Source: an uncultured Bacteroidales bacterium (GTDB taxonomy: Bacteria; Bacteroidota; Bacteroidia; Bacteroidales; F082). From it: a stretch of 64,000 nt of DNA. The notes beneath the pieces were generated by a model. The model was not told where the DNA came from. It did not search any database and worked only from the letters and a program-made list of their open reading frames with translations. Position 1 is the first letter of the stretch; each line of letters starts with the position of its first letter. The DNA is taken from NCBI GenBank assembly GCA_947303085.1, contig CAMYXP010000009.1, positions 1-64,000 of the forward strand, read 5' to 3'. The position numbers were made by a program, and so were the translations under genes. Positions 28,356 to 37,312 of this stretch are shown here, piece by piece.

Positions 28356-28371
28356 TGTAAAAATATTGAAA

Positions 28372-30066
28372 ATGGTTTTTTCTCCGAAACTTTTCACTTG
28401 TTTGAAAAATTACACCAAGGCGCAGTTAACCGCTGACGCTATGGCTGGTGTTATTGTTGGTATTGTGGCGTTGCCGTTGGCGATTGCATTTGGTATCGCT
28501 TCGGGTGTTGGCCCGACGGAAGGTCTTGTTACCGCTATCATCGCGGGATTCATCATCTCGTTTTTCGGTGGCAGCAAGGTGCAGATTGGCGGTCCGACAG
28601 GCGCTTTCATCGTCATTATTTACGGAATTATTCAGCAGCATGGTTTGGGTGGTTTGATGATAGCCACTATCATGGCCGGTATTTTGTTGATTTTGATAGG
28701 CGTTTTCAAATTGGGAAACGTTATTAAATTTGTGCCATACCCAGTGGTTGTTGGCTTTACCGGCGGTATCGCCTTGACGATTTTCTCGACGCAGATGAAC
28801 GATATGTTCGGTTTGGGCATTCAGAATGTGCCGGCGAATTTCATCGATAAATGGATTTGCTATTTCCAGAACGCTACGCATGTTAACTGGTGGGCTTTTG
28901 GCGTAGGTATTGCCAGTTTGTTGATTATCATATACAGTCCGAAGATTTCGAAGAAGATTCCGGGTTCGCTTGTCGCTATTGTTGTGATGACGTTTGTGGT
29001 GTGGCTGTTGGAGCGTTTTGGCGGAGTGAACAGTATCACTAAAATTGGCGATTTGTATGAGCTGCCTACTACGATTCCGGCACCGAAGCTTCCGAGTCTG
29101 GGTCTTACCGATGGCCAATCGTTGATTCAGCTGATGACTGACTTGGCGCCTTCGGCGTTCACAATCGCAATGTTAGGCGCTATCGAGTCGTTGCTTTCGG
29201 CAATGGTTGCTGACGGTGTGATAGGTGACAAGCACAACTCCAACACAGAGCTCATCGCGCAGGGTGTCGCTAACATCGCAAGTCCTTTGTTTGGCGGTAT
29301 TCCGGCGACAGGAGCTATCGCGAGAACTATGACGAATATCAACAACGGAGGCAAGACGCCTGTAGCGGGACTGATTCACGCGGTGGTGCTGCTTTTGGTG
29401 CTGTTGCTGCTTGGACAGCTGGTGGGGTTGATCCCTATGCCGTGCCTGGCTGCAGTGCTTATCATGGTTTCGTACAACATGAGCGGTTGGCGGACCTTCA
29501 GGATGCTCGCGAAGAACCCGAAATCCGACTTCGCTGTGCTCATCATGACCTTCCTTTTGACAGTGATCTTCGACTTGACAATAGCAATAGAGATTGGACT
29601 TATCGCATCAATTGCCTTGTTCCTGAAGCGTACCAACGAGGCCACGGTCATCCGCTCGTTCCACGATGAGATCGACCCGGGCGACAACACCGATGTGGCC
29701 ATGAGCAGCGAAGAGAAGCTGCGTATCCCTGAAGGCGTCGAGGTGTATGAGATCGACGGCCCTTATTTCTTCGGAATCGCCAATAAATTCGACGAGATCG
29801 ACAAGTCGGTGATGGGACGCGAATACAAGGTGCGAATCATCAGGATGAGGAAGGTGTCGTTTATCGACAGCACTGGAATTCACAATTTGGAACTGTTGTG
29901 CGACACATGCAGGCAGCGTGGCATGATTGTTGTTTTGTCGGGTGTTAACGTGCATGTGAGGGCGACGTTGGAGAAGGCCGGATTCATGAAGAAGCTCGGT
30001 GAGGAGAACGTTTGTTCGCATATCAACTTCGCGCTTAAACGCGCTGAAGAGATAGTTAGTCAATAG
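28372..30066 (+). CDS. SulP family anion transporter with STAS domain
   Basis: 564 residues. About 11-13 membrane helices (residues 20-425) including GVIVGIVALPLAIAFGIASG and the IGGPTGAFIV and NTELIAQGVANIASPLFGGI regions typical of SLC26/SulP proteins, then a cytoplasmic STAS domain (about 445-555: EVYEIDGPYFFGIANKFDE, SFIDSTGIHNLELL). Transports sulfate, bicarbonate or another small anion; the substrate is not readable. ATG at 28372 supported by a -7 box at 28337-28344. Followed by an intrinsic terminator. Confidence 0.92.
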   Translation: MVFSPKLFTCLKNYTKAQLTADAMAGVIVGIVALPLAIAFGIASGVGPTEGLVTAIIAGFIISFFGGSKVQIGGPTGAFIVIIYGIIQQHGLGGLMIATIMAGILLILIGVFKLGNVIKFVPYPVVVGFTGGIALTIFSTQMNDMFGLGIQNVPANFIDKWICYFQNATHVNWWAFGVGIASLLIIIYSPKISKKIPGSLVAIVVMTFVVWLLERFGGVNSITKIGDLYELPTTIPAPKLPSLGLTDGQSLIQLMTDLAPSAFTIAMLGAIESLLSAMVADGVIGDKHNSNTELIAQGVANIASPLFGGIPATGAIARTMTNINNGGKTPVAGLIHAVVLLLVLLLLGQLVGLIPMPCLAAVLIMVSYNMSGWRTFRMLAKNPKSDFAVLIMTFLLTVIFDLTIAIEIGLIASIALFLKRTNEATVIRSFHDEIDPGDNTDVAMSSEEKLRIPEGVEVYEIDGPYFFGIANKFDEIDKSVMGREYKVRIIRMRKVSFIDSTGIHNLELLCDTCRQRGMIVVLSGVNVHVRATLEKAGFMKKLGEENVCSHINFALKRAEEIVSQ

Positions 30067-30098
30067 ACTTTAGATTTTAGACCTTAGACTTTAGATAG
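30062..30098. repeat. Heptad-like spacer repeat, TTAGACT/TTTAGAT type
   Basis: Immediately after the SulP stop: repeated TAGACTTTAGA and TTTAGACCTTAGAC words. A shorter segment of the same type occurs at 46243-46263. Other spacers hold related words (TTTAGAG). Confidence 0.7.
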
Positions 30099-30099
30099 G

Positions 30100-30127
30100 G
30101 GATGTCATTAAAGTGGCATCCTTTTTT
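30100..30127 (+). terminator. Intrinsic terminator of the SulP gene
   Basis: GGATGTCA (30100-30107) pairs with TGGCATCC (30114-30121), six-base loop, then TTTTTT. Confidence 0.8.
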
Positions 30128-30153
30128 ATTTAAAAATATTTATTAATAATGTC

Positions 30154-30184
30154 TTGCAGGATTGGAAAATAATCCGTAAATTTG
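30154..30184 (+). promoter_or_regulatory. Promoter of the lysine fermentation operon
   Basis: TTG (30154-30156), 20-base spacer, TAAATTTG (30177-30184), leader of about 50 bases to the ATG at 30242. It follows the SulP terminator and is the only clear promoter seen before the 30242-39823 gene run. Confidence 0.6.
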
Positions 30185-30241
30185 CGCGCAAATTTTTTGT
30201 AAATAGGTATTTGAATTAAAAATTAAACAAATCAAACATAA

Positions 30242-30898
30242 ATGGCTATGAATAAGCAGATTACATTGGAGCAGGCCGTTGAGAAAGTTCACGACGGCAT
30301 GACAATTATGTTCGGCGGATTCCTCGGAGTGGGAAGCGCAGTGCAAATCATCGACAAAATCGTCGAGAAAGGCGTTAAAGATTTAACCATCATCGCCAAC
30401 GATACGGCGTATGACAACATCGCCCACGGCAAACTCGTTGCCAACCATCAGGTGAAGAAAGCTATCGTGTCGCACACAGGTACAAACAAAGAGACAGCGG
30501 CACAGAAGAACGCCGGCACTCTCGAGGTTGAATATGTACCACAGGGCACACTGGCAGAGCGCATCAGAGCCTACGGCGCAGGTTTGGGCGGAGTCCTCAC
30601 CCCAACAGGTCTCAGCACCATCATGCAGGACGGTAAGCAGATTGTGAAAGTCGACGGTAAAGACTACATCCTCGAGAAACCTCTCAAGGCCGACATCGCT
30701 TTCTTGCGCGCTAACATCGTCGATGAGTTCGGAAACATGGTGTTCCTCGGAACAACCAACAACTTCAACCCGTTGATGGCTACAGCAGCTGACTACGTTG
30801 TGGTTGAGGCTGAGAAGCTCGTGAAAGTTGGAGAAATCGCTCCTGAACATGTTCACGCATCGGGAATTTATGTAGATGGAATTTATGTCGAGAAATAG
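30242..30898 (+). CDS. atoD: 3-oxoacid CoA-transferase subunit A (butyrate/acetoacetate type)
   Basis: 218 residues, full length for the alpha subunit of family I CoA transferases. CoA-binding glycine stretch MFGGFLGVGSAVQII (about 22-37), YVPQGTLAERIRAYGAGLGG and GKDYILEKPLKADIAFLRA. In lysine fermentation the complete enzyme moves CoA between butyryl-CoA and acetoacetate. The catalytic glutamate lies on subunit B, whose gene should be adjacent but is absent here; the next gene is kal. Two in-frame ATGs (30242, 30248) are possible. Codons are G/C-ending more often than in neighbouring operons, consistent with high expression. Confidence 0.92.
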   Translation: MAMNKQITLEQAVEKVHDGMTIMFGGFLGVGSAVQIIDKIVEKGVKDLTIIANDTAYDNIAHGKLVANHQVKKAIVSHTGTNKETAAQKNAGTLEVEYVPQGTLAERIRAYGAGLGGVLTPTGLSTIMQDGKQIVKVDGKDYILEKPLKADIAFLRANIVDEFGNMVFLGTTNNFNPLMATAADYVVVEAEKLVKVGEIAPEHVHASGIYVDGIYVEK

Positions 30899-30966
30899 TT
30901 TAGAGTTGAGAGTATAGAGTTTAGAGTAGTTTGAAAGTTTAGAGTTAAAAGTTTTAAGTTTAAAAT
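30898..30966. repeat. Heptad-like spacer repeat, TTTAGAG type
   Basis: The spacer between the CoA transferase and kal genes consists largely of TTTAGAG and near variants (TTGAGAG, TATAGAG, TTTAAG). It ends five bases before the kal ATG and contains no evident promoter box. Confidence 0.7.
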
Positions 30967-30967
30967 A

Positions 30968-31366
30968 ATGGAAAAAGAATATAGAACAAAGATTAGACTT
31001 CGCATGAGTGCGAAGGATGCTCACTATGGTGGCAATTTGGTTGACGGCGCTCACATGGTTCACCTTTTCGGTGATGTGGCAACTGAACTTTTGATTATGC
31101 GTGACGGCGACGAAGGTCTGTTCTGCGCATACGACATGATTGAATTCAAGGCTCCTGTCTATGCAGGCGACTTTATCGAAGCTGAAGGTTGGATCGACCG
31201 CGAAGGCAACACATCGCGCCACATGTTGTTTGAGGCTCGCAAGGTTGCTGTAGCCCGTCCTGACATCTCTCCATCGGCTGCTGACGAGCTCGACGAGCCT
31301 ATCCTGGTTTGCCGTGCTTCAGGCACATGCGTTACACCAAAAGATTGCCAAAGAAAAAATAAATAA
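30968..31366 (+). CDS. kal: 3-aminobutyryl-CoA ammonia-lyase
   Basis: 132 residues, hotdog-fold protein of the expected size. Key stretches are [20 protein letters not shown] and [12 protein letters not shown]. It removes ammonia from L-3-aminobutyryl-CoA to give crotonyl-CoA, the step after Kce in the lysine pathway. Identification rests on both family resemblance and position between the CoA transferase and kce. Two bases separate its stop from the kce ATG. Confidence 0.92.
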   Translation: MEKEYRTKIRLRMSAKDAHYGGNLVDGAHMVHLFGDVATELLIMRDGDEGLFCAYDMIEFKAPVYAGDFIEAEGWIDREGNTSRHMLFEARKVAVARPDISPSAADELDEPILVCRASGTCVTPKDCQRKNK

Positions 31367-31368
31367 TC

Positions 31369-32199
31369 ATGGATAAACTGATAATCACAGCTGCTATCTG
31401 CGGCGCAGAAGTAACAAAAGAACAGAATCCTAACGTTCCTTACACCGTTGAGGAAATCGTGCGCGAGGCTAAGTCGGCCGTTGACGCTGGTGCTGCTATC
31501 GTTCACCTTCACGTCCGTTGGGACGACGGCACACCTACACAGGACCGTGGCCGTTTCCAGGAGTGCGAAGAGGCTATCCTCAAGGTTTGTCCTAACGTGA
31601 TTTTAATTCCTTCGACAGGCGGTGCAGTCGGTATGACACCTGACGAGCGTCTTCAGTCGACCGACACCAACCCACGTCCTGAGATGGCAACCCTCGACTG
31701 CGGAACATGCAACTTCGGCGATGAGATTTTCGACAATACCATGCCAACGATGCGTGCTTTCGGCAAACGCATGATCGAACGTGGCATCAAGCCGGAATAC
31801 GAATGCTTCGAGATGGGTCACCTCGACACCATCTTGACAATGGCTCGCAAGGGAGAAGTCCCGGGCGCACCGATGCAGTTCAACTTCGTGCTCGGCGTTC
31901 CTGGTTGCACACCAGCAACAGTGGCAAACCTCTGCTGGTTGGTCAACGGCATCCCGGCAGGCTCGACATGGACAGTGACAGGCGTCGGACGTAACGCATT
32001 CCCAATGGCAGCGGCAGCAATCGCCATGGGCGGCAACGTACGCGTCGGTTTCGAAGATAACCTCTATCTGTCGAAAGGCGTTCTCGCTAAATCAAACGGC
32101 GAATTGGTTGAAAAAGTCGTGAGATTGGCAAAAGAACTCGGCAGACCAGTCGCAACATCAGACGAAGCAAGAGAAATTTTAGGTTTAAAAAAAAGATAA
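31369..32199 (+). CDS. kce: 3-keto-5-aminohexanoate cleavage enzyme
   Basis: 276 residues, Zn-dependent TIM-barrel (BKACE family). HLHVRWDDGTPT holds the two metal-binding histidines (about 46-48), with further motifs STGGAVGMTPDER, ECFEMGHLDT and VGFEDNLYLSKG. Condenses (5S)-5-amino-3-oxohexanoate with acetyl-CoA to acetoacetate and 3-aminobutyryl-CoA. Neighbours kal and kdd fix the substrate, which sequence alone would not do within this large family. Confidence 0.94.
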   Translation: MDKLIITAAICGAEVTKEQNPNVPYTVEEIVREAKSAVDAGAAIVHLHVRWDDGTPTQDRGRFQECEEAILKVCPNVILIPSTGGAVGMTPDERLQSTDTNPRPEMATLDCGTCNFGDEIFDNTMPTMRAFGKRMIERGIKPEYECFEMGHLDTILTMARKGEVPGAPMQFNFVLGVPGCTPATVANLCWLVNGIPAGSTWTVTGVGRNAFPMAAAAIAMGGNVRVGFEDNLYLSKGVLAKSNGELVEKVVRLAKELGRPVATSDEAREILGLKKR

Positions 32200-32226
32200 T
32201 TATTAACAATTAAAAATCATAATAAA

Positions 32227-33300
32227 ATGCAGAAACACGGTAACAAATACGGTACACACCGCGTGATTGAACCAAAAGGCGTTCTTCCACAACCAGCTAA
32301 CAAACTCGACAACAACATGGACGAGATTTGGGATAACGAGATTTTGATTGACGTCCAGACTTTGAATATCGACTCAGCATCATTCACCGACATCCACAAC
32401 TATGCGAAACAGCAGGCAGGTCCTGGCGCATCAGAGGAAAAGATCATGGAAGAGGTTAAGAAAGAGATGTTCCTCAACGTTGAGTTGCAGGGTAAACACC
32501 GCAACCGTCGTACAGGTTCAGGCGGTATGCTCCTCGGTAAAGTCGAGAAGATCGGTGACGCTTTGAAAGGCAAGATCGACCTCAAAGAAGGCGACCGCAT
32601 CGCTACATTGGTCTCATTGTCACTGACACCTCTCCGCATCGATGAGATCATCGCCATCCGTCCAGACGTTGACCAGGTCGACATCAAAGGTAAGGCTATC
32701 CTCTTCGAAAGCGGTATCTACGCTAAGATCCCGAGCGACATGCCAGAAAAACTCGCATTGTCGGCATTGGACGTCGCTGGTGCTCCGGCACAGACAGCAA
32801 AACTCTGCCAGTATGGTCAGACAGTCGTCATCCTCGGCGCTGGTGGTAAGTCAGGTATGCTCTGCGCTTACGAGGCAAAGAAACGCGTCGGCGTGACAGG
32901 TAAGGTGATCGGTATCGCCAACAGCCCTAAGTCAACACAGCGTATCAAAGACCTCGGCTTCTGCGACATCGTCGAGAGCGCTGCAGGTATGACACCAGTT
33001 CAGGTTTATGAACTCGTTGAGAAACTCACAAACGGCAAGATGGCCGACGTTACAATCAACTGCGTGAACGTTCCGGATCAGGAGATGACAGCAGTCCTCT
33101 GCACAAAGGACGACGGTATCGTTTATTTCTTCTCAATGGCAACAAGCTTCACAAAGGCTTCATTGGGCGCTGAAGGTATCGGCTCAGACGTCAACATGAT
33201 CATGGGTAACGGCTACACCAAAGGTCACGCTGAATTCACACTTCAGGAACTCCGCGAGAGTCCGAAACTCCGTAAGATTTTTGAAGAACTTTATGCATAA
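32227..33300 (+). CDS. kdd: L-erythro-3,5-diaminohexanoate dehydrogenase
   Basis: 357 residues, zinc-less MDR-type dehydrogenase. A Rossmann region VVILGAGGKSGMLCAYEAKK (about 198-217) supports NAD(P) binding, and GNKYGTHRVIEPKGVLPQPA at the N terminus is characteristic of Kdd. Oxidises 3,5-diaminohexanoate to 5-amino-3-oxohexanoate, the substrate of Kce. Lies 27 bases after kce and is followed by a TTGGCTG repeat spacer. Confidence 0.93.
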   Translation: MQKHGNKYGTHRVIEPKGVLPQPANKLDNNMDEIWDNEILIDVQTLNIDSASFTDIHNYAKQQAGPGASEEKIMEEVKKEMFLNVELQGKHRNRRTGSGGMLLGKVEKIGDALKGKIDLKEGDRIATLVSLSLTPLRIDEIIAIRPDVDQVDIKGKAILFESGIYAKIPSDMPEKLALSALDVAGAPAQTAKLCQYGQTVVILGAGGKSGMLCAYEAKKRVGVTGKVIGIANSPKSTQRIKDLGFCDIVESAAGMTPVQVYELVEKLTNGKMADVTINCVNVPDQEMTAVLCTKDDGIVYFFSMATSFTKASLGAEGIGSDVNMIMGNGYTKGHAEFTLQELRESPKLRKIFEELYA

Positions 33301-33384
33301 TCAGCTATTGGCTGTTGGCTGTTGGCTGTTGGCAATTTGATTTATAGTTGCTGATGGCCAATGGCTAAAGGCCAAAAGCCAATG
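33301..33384. repeat. Heptad-like spacer repeat, TTGGCTG type, reaching into the start of kamA
   Basis: Three copies of TTGGCTG in tandem (33308-33331 region) followed by inverted words (GGCCAATGGCTAAAGGCC, AAAGCCAATG), able to fold as a long imperfect hairpin. The inverted part includes the ATG at 33361 and about seven codons after it. Sequence kind is related in style, though not in base content, to the TTTAGAG spacers. Confidence 0.7.
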
Positions 33385-34689
33385 TTTAATATTATGGGCG
33401 AATCAAGAAGAAAAATAATGTTTCCGAACGTCACTGATGAGCAGTGGAACGATTGGAAATGGCAGGTCAAGAACCGCATCGAGACCCTTGAGGATTTGAA
33501 GAAATATGTGAAATTGACTGAAGCCGAGGAAGAAGGCGTGAAGAAGACCCTTTCGACACTCCGTATGGCTATCACTCCATATTATTTGAGCCTCATCAAC
33601 CCTGACGATCCGAACGATCCGGTACGTCGCCAGGCTATCCCTACGGCTGCTGAGACACACATCGCACGCGCCGACTTGCTCGACCCGTTGCATGAGGACG
33701 AGGATTCACCAGTTCCAGGATTGACACACCGTTATCCTGACAGAGTGTTGTTCCTCATCACCGATATGTGCTCAATGTACTGCCGTCACTGCACACGTCG
33801 TCGTTTCGCAGGTCAGAAGGACGACGAGTCACCGGCCGACAGAATCGAGAAAGCATTGGAATACATCGAGAAGACAGAATGTGTCCGCGACGTGTTGCTG
33901 TCGGGCGGCGACGCCTTGATGGTGAGCGACAAGAAGTTGGAATACATCATCGGTCGTCTCCGTCAGATCAAACATGTCGAGATCGTTCGTTTGGGAACAC
34001 GTACACCTGTGGTCTGTCCGCAGCGTATCACTCCTGAGCTCTGCGACATGCTGAAGAAGTATCATCCAATCTGGATCAACACACACTTCAACCACCCGAA
34101 CGAGGTGACACCAGAGTCATTTGCAGCTTGCGAGAGATTGGCAAATGCCGGTATCCCGCTGGGTAACCAGAGCGTGTTGCTCCGTGGTGTCAACGACTGC
34201 GTGTTTGTGATGCGTAACCTCGTCCACGAGCTCGTGAAAATGCGTGTGCGTCCGTACTACATCTATCAGTGCGACCTCTCAATGGGTCTGGAGCACTTCA
34301 GAACACCGGTTTCGAAGGGTATCGAGATCATCGAAGGTTTGCGCGGCCACACATCAGGCTTCTGCGTCCCGACATTCGTCGTCGATGCTCCAGGTGGTGG
34401 CGGCAAGACCCCGGTCATGCCACAGTACGTCATCTCACAGTCACCAGGCAGAGTGGTGTTGCGTAACTTCGAAGGCGTCATCACAACCTACACCGAGCCG
34501 GCAGAATATCACAGCGAGTGCAACTGCCCTGAGTGCCAGGCACTTAAGAAGAGACTCGAGGCTGAGAGAGTGGAGGAAGTCGACAGAAATAAACCTGTTG
34601 ACGGCGTCATCACATTGCTTGAAGGCGAGAAGATGAACATCGAACCTGCTCATCTCTATCGTCATGAGAGACAAAAACATAATAAATAA
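33361..34689 (+). CDS. kamA: L-lysine 2,3-aminomutase
   Basis: 442 residues as drawn. Radical SAM motif CSMYCRHC (Cys 137, 141, 144), the PLP-lysine region [13 protein letters not shown], and a C-terminal cysteine cluster (SECNCPECQ) expected for zinc binding in this enzyme. Converts L-lysine to L-beta-lysine using SAM, PLP and [4Fe-4S]. The ATG at 33361 lies inside a TTGGCTG-type repeat, so translation may start at ATG 33382 or 33394; homology is strong only from about residue 13 ([10 protein letters not shown]). Anaerobic metabolism is implied. Confidence 0.96.
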   Translation: MAKGQKPMFNIMGESRRKIMFPNVTDEQWNDWKWQVKNRIETLEDLKKYVKLTEAEEEGVKKTLSTLRMAITPYYLSLINPDDPNDPVRRQAIPTAAETHIARADLLDPLHEDEDSPVPGLTHRYPDRVLFLITDMCSMYCRHCTRRRFAGQKDDESPADRIEKALEYIEKTECVRDVLLSGGDALMVSDKKLEYIIGRLRQIKHVEIVRLGTRTPVVCPQRITPELCDMLKKYHPIWINTHFNHPNEVTPESFAACERLANAGIPLGNQSVLLRGVNDCVFVMRNLVHELVKMRVRPYYIYQCDLSMGLEHFRTPVSKGIEIIEGLRGHTSGFCVPTFVVDAPGGGGKTPVMPQYVISQSPGRVVLRNFEGVITTYTEPAEYHSECNCPECQALKKRLEAERVEEVDRNKPVDGVITLLEGEKMNIEPAHLYRHERQKHNK

Positions 34690-34700
34690 AATTAAGCTGT

Positions 34701-34958
34701 ATGAGCGATAACAATTATCAGAAAGTATCAAACTGGAAGATTATCTTTGTTTTGATAATCGTTGTTTGGATGGTAAACATTCTCATGTCGTTTGTTTACA
34801 AGACACAACCTAACTTCTTCATGTTCACATGGTTGACAAACCTGTTCTTGAGTTTGGTTGAAACAATACTTTTGGCACTTTTCACTTATGTTTTTTATCT
34901 TTTGTTTTTCAAAAAAAGAAAGAAAGATAAAGAAATAAAAGATAATGACGCTCAATAA
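34701..34958 (+). CDS. Small two-helix membrane protein in the lysine operon
   Basis: 85 residues. Two hydrophobic segments (about 14-33 IIFVLIIVVWMVNILMSFV and about 45-70 LTNLFLSLVETILLALFTYV) and a strongly charged tail (KKRKKDKEIKDN). No family recognised. It lies 11 bases after kamA and three before the kamB-like gene, so it is translated as part of the operon. Possible roles include subunit tethering or small-molecule transport, but the sequence gives no evidence for either. Confidence 0.7.
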   Translation: MSDNNYQKVSNWKIIFVLIIVVWMVNILMSFVYKTQPNFFMFTWLTNLFLSLVETILLALFTYVFYLLFFKKRKKDKEIKDNDAQ

Positions 34959-34961
34959 GTT

Positions 34962-35969
34962 ATGCCTTTTATAGAGGAACTTATCAAATACAGAAGCTGT
35001 TCTATCGTGGGGCTGGAGAAGAACACGGGCAAGACGGTGAGTCTGAACTACGTGTTGAGTCACTTGCCCCTCGATAGGATGCGTATCGCGGTGAGTTCCA
35101 TTGGTATCGACGGTGAGACGACCGACCAGGTGACGAAGACGGCAAAGCCTGAGATAACACTGAAAGAAGGCACATATTTCGCGACAAGCGAGAAGCACTA
35201 TCTGCAGAGACGGTTGGTGTCGGATCTTGTCGATGTGAGCGATGAGAACACTTCATTAGGAAGGATAGTGACAGCCAAGGCGCTGACTCCGGGCAAGATT
35301 CTGCTTTCGGGACCGTCGTCGAACCTCGGATTGAGGCGTTGGATGAGTTCGATGGATAAGTTTGACATCGACTTGATCATCATCGACGGGGCGCTTTCGC
35401 GAATGAGTCTGGCTTCGCCGGCAACGAGCGAATCGATGATTCTGGCAACAGGAGCGGCCTATTCGGCGAACATAACAAACCTAGTGCAGAAGACAGCGTT
35501 CGTGGTGGATATGATAAACTTGGATTTGACATCGGAAGAAAACCGATTGAGGTTCAATGACATACACACTGGTGTTTGGGCTGTCGACGACAATGATGTG
35601 ATGCATGACCTGAAGGTGACGTCGTCGTTATCGACAAATATCAAGATCGACGGCATAGAGCATTGCAAGACGCTCTATATGAGCGGTGCGCTGACAGAAG
35701 GCTTTTTGGAACACATCCGAACGAAGAAAGTGTTTAAGGAAACGGAGATTGTGGTGACTGACTTTACGAAGATTTTCATCACACCTTTATTATATAAGGC
35801 GTTTTTGAGAGCCGGCGGAAAGATCAGTGTCATGATGAAAAGCAAGCTCATCGCGGTAACGGTGAACCCGACGGCACCCAACGGCATGGTGCTAGACTCG
35901 GACAGACTATGTAAAACAATGTCGGAAGCGATAAATCTTCCGGTTTATGATTTAAAAAGATGCGACTGA
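34962..35969 (+). CDS. kamB: KamB-like P-loop protein of the lysine aminomutase cluster
   Basis: 335 residues. An N-terminal Walker A-like loop GLEKNTGKT (about 17-25), a possible Walker B IDLIIIDGAL (about 137-146) and no membrane segments. Proteins at this position between kamA and kamD are called KamB in lysine-fermenting fusobacteria and clostridia; biochemical function is not established. The nucleotide-binding motif, together with the ATPase KamC next to it, suggests a chaperone or reactivation pair for the B12-dependent aminomutase, which is inference. Overlaps kamC by ten bases. Confidence 0.7.
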   Translation: MPFIEELIKYRSCSIVGLEKNTGKTVSLNYVLSHLPLDRMRIAVSSIGIDGETTDQVTKTAKPEITLKEGTYFATSEKHYLQRRLVSDLVDVSDENTSLGRIVTAKALTPGKILLSGPSSNLGLRRWMSSMDKFDIDLIIIDGALSRMSLASPATSESMILATGAAYSANITNLVQKTAFVVDMINLDLTSEENRLRFNDIHTGVWAVDDNDVMHDLKVTSSLSTNIKIDGIEHCKTLYMSGALTEGFLEHIRTKKVFKETEIVVTDFTKIFITPLLYKAFLRAGGKISVMMKSKLIAVTVNPTAPNGMVLDSDRLCKTMSEAINLPVYDLKRCD

Positions 35970-37300
35970 AACAACTCATAGAGCAACCCTGCGGTCTGAA
36001 ATACATGATCGATAACCTCGACACCCACTCGGGCTTCGCGAGGCGAATGATTCTCGACACCGAGATGCCGACGGATGCTAAGGAAATCACTACTAACTAT
36101 CAGATACTCAAGCAGTTTTATGATGTTGTTAACGTTAAAGAGAACCAAAACCAGATTAACACACTGCAGTTTAAGCTCTGCAATCTGAAGGAGATTGGAG
36201 GCACGATAACGCATTTGCGGAACAAGTATGTCTTGGATGACATCGAGCTTTTCGAGGTGAAGCATTTGGCGATGCTTGCCGGTGAGACTCAGGTGGTAAT
36301 GAACAACTTGCAACTTGGCGAGAGCATTTTTATCCCTAATTTGGAAGAAGTGGTGAGCATTCTCGACCCTGACGGGATGAAGATAGCGAGTTTTTATATC
36401 TACGACTCGTATTCTCCGCGCCTGATGGAGCTAAGAAGGATGATGAAGGCGAAAGACGACTTCGACGAGGCGTTGTTCAGCGAGGCGACTGCCATTGAAG
36501 ATGAGATTCGTGCCAAGCTGTCGATGCAACTCTCGAAATACGCCGACGAGCTTGAGGCAGCGCAGAAAGCATTGGGATTCATCGACTTAAACCTGGCTAA
36601 GGCCTATCAGATGATAAAATATAACCTTTGTTTCCCGAAGATTTCAGATAATGGCGAGACGGAATACGAGGGTTTGTTCAATCCGGAAGTGAAAGAAATT
36701 TTGGAAGAGACAAATGACAGTTACCAGCCAGTTTCGATAAGATTCGGACAGAAGCCGACGATTATCATGGGAACAAATATGGGTGGTAAGACTGTGGTAA
36801 TCAAGACATTAGTACTGTGTCAATATCTTTTCCAATTCGGATTCGGAATACCAGCGGATAAGGCGAACATCATGCTTCAGAATGAGGTGTTCCTATGCAC
36901 GACCGATGAGCAATCGATTCACAAAGGATTGTCGTCGTTTGCAGCAGAGATGAAGAAAATTGATGAAATCATCAAAACTTCAAGAAATAGGAATGATTTC
37001 ATGGCTCTTGTTGATGAGCCTGCAAGAACCACCAACCCGACGGAAGGAACTGCTTTGGTGTCGGCATTGGTTAAGGTTTTGCAAGAGAAACAAATGAGTT
37101 TGATAATCGTAACTCATTATAACATAAATACTTATAATAATCATTGCTTGCGAGTTAAAGGTTTTGACGGCGGTAAGATGAATTATGAGTTGGTGGAAGT
37201 GCAGAATGGTGAGGTGCCGCACGAGGCACTGAATATAGCTGAAAGCCTTGGTGTAGATAACGAATGGCTTTCATTGGCAAAGGAAATAATAAATAATTAA
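35960..37300 (+). CDS. kamC: KamC, MutS-related ATPase of the lysine aminomutase cluster
   Basis: 446 residues. The C-terminal half has a MutS-type ATPase: Walker A GTNMGGKT (271-278) and Walker B LVDEPARTTNPTEG (about 347). The N-terminal half (about 1-250) is helical (core/clamp-like) but lacks the MutS mismatch-recognition domain with its Phe-x-Glu motif, so mismatch repair is unlikely. Part of lysine and ornithine aminomutase clusters in other anaerobes. Starts within the kamB-like gene, so translation is coupled; kamD follows after 12 bases. Confidence 0.82.
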   Translation: MRLKQLIEQPCGLKYMIDNLDTHSGFARRMILDTEMPTDAKEITTNYQILKQFYDVVNVKENQNQINTLQFKLCNLKEIGGTITHLRNKYVLDDIELFEVKHLAMLAGETQVVMNNLQLGESIFIPNLEEVVSILDPDGMKIASFYIYDSYSPRLMELRRMMKAKDDFDEALFSEATAIEDEIRAKLSMQLSKYADELEAAQKALGFIDLNLAKAYQMIKYNLCFPKISDNGETEYEGLFNPEVKEILEETNDSYQPVSIRFGQKPTIIMGTNMGGKTVVIKTLVLCQYLFQFGFGIPADKANIMLQNEVFLCTTDEQSIHKGLSSFAAEMKKIDEIIKTSRNRNDFMALVDEPARTTNPTEGTALVSALVKVLQEKQMSLIIVTHYNINTYNNHCLRVKGFDGGKMNYELVEVQNGEVPHEALNIAESLGVDNEWLSLAKEIINN

Positions 37301-37312
37301 AAATATAAAACT

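Noticed and set aside
30898..30966. CRISPR or telomere-like array
   Set aside because: Units are seven bases, degenerate and without spacers; no cas genes anywhere in the window.
35960..37300. DNA mismatch repair protein MutS
   Set aside because: ATPase domain matches, but the mismatch-binding domain is absent and the genomic context is the lysine aminomutase cluster.
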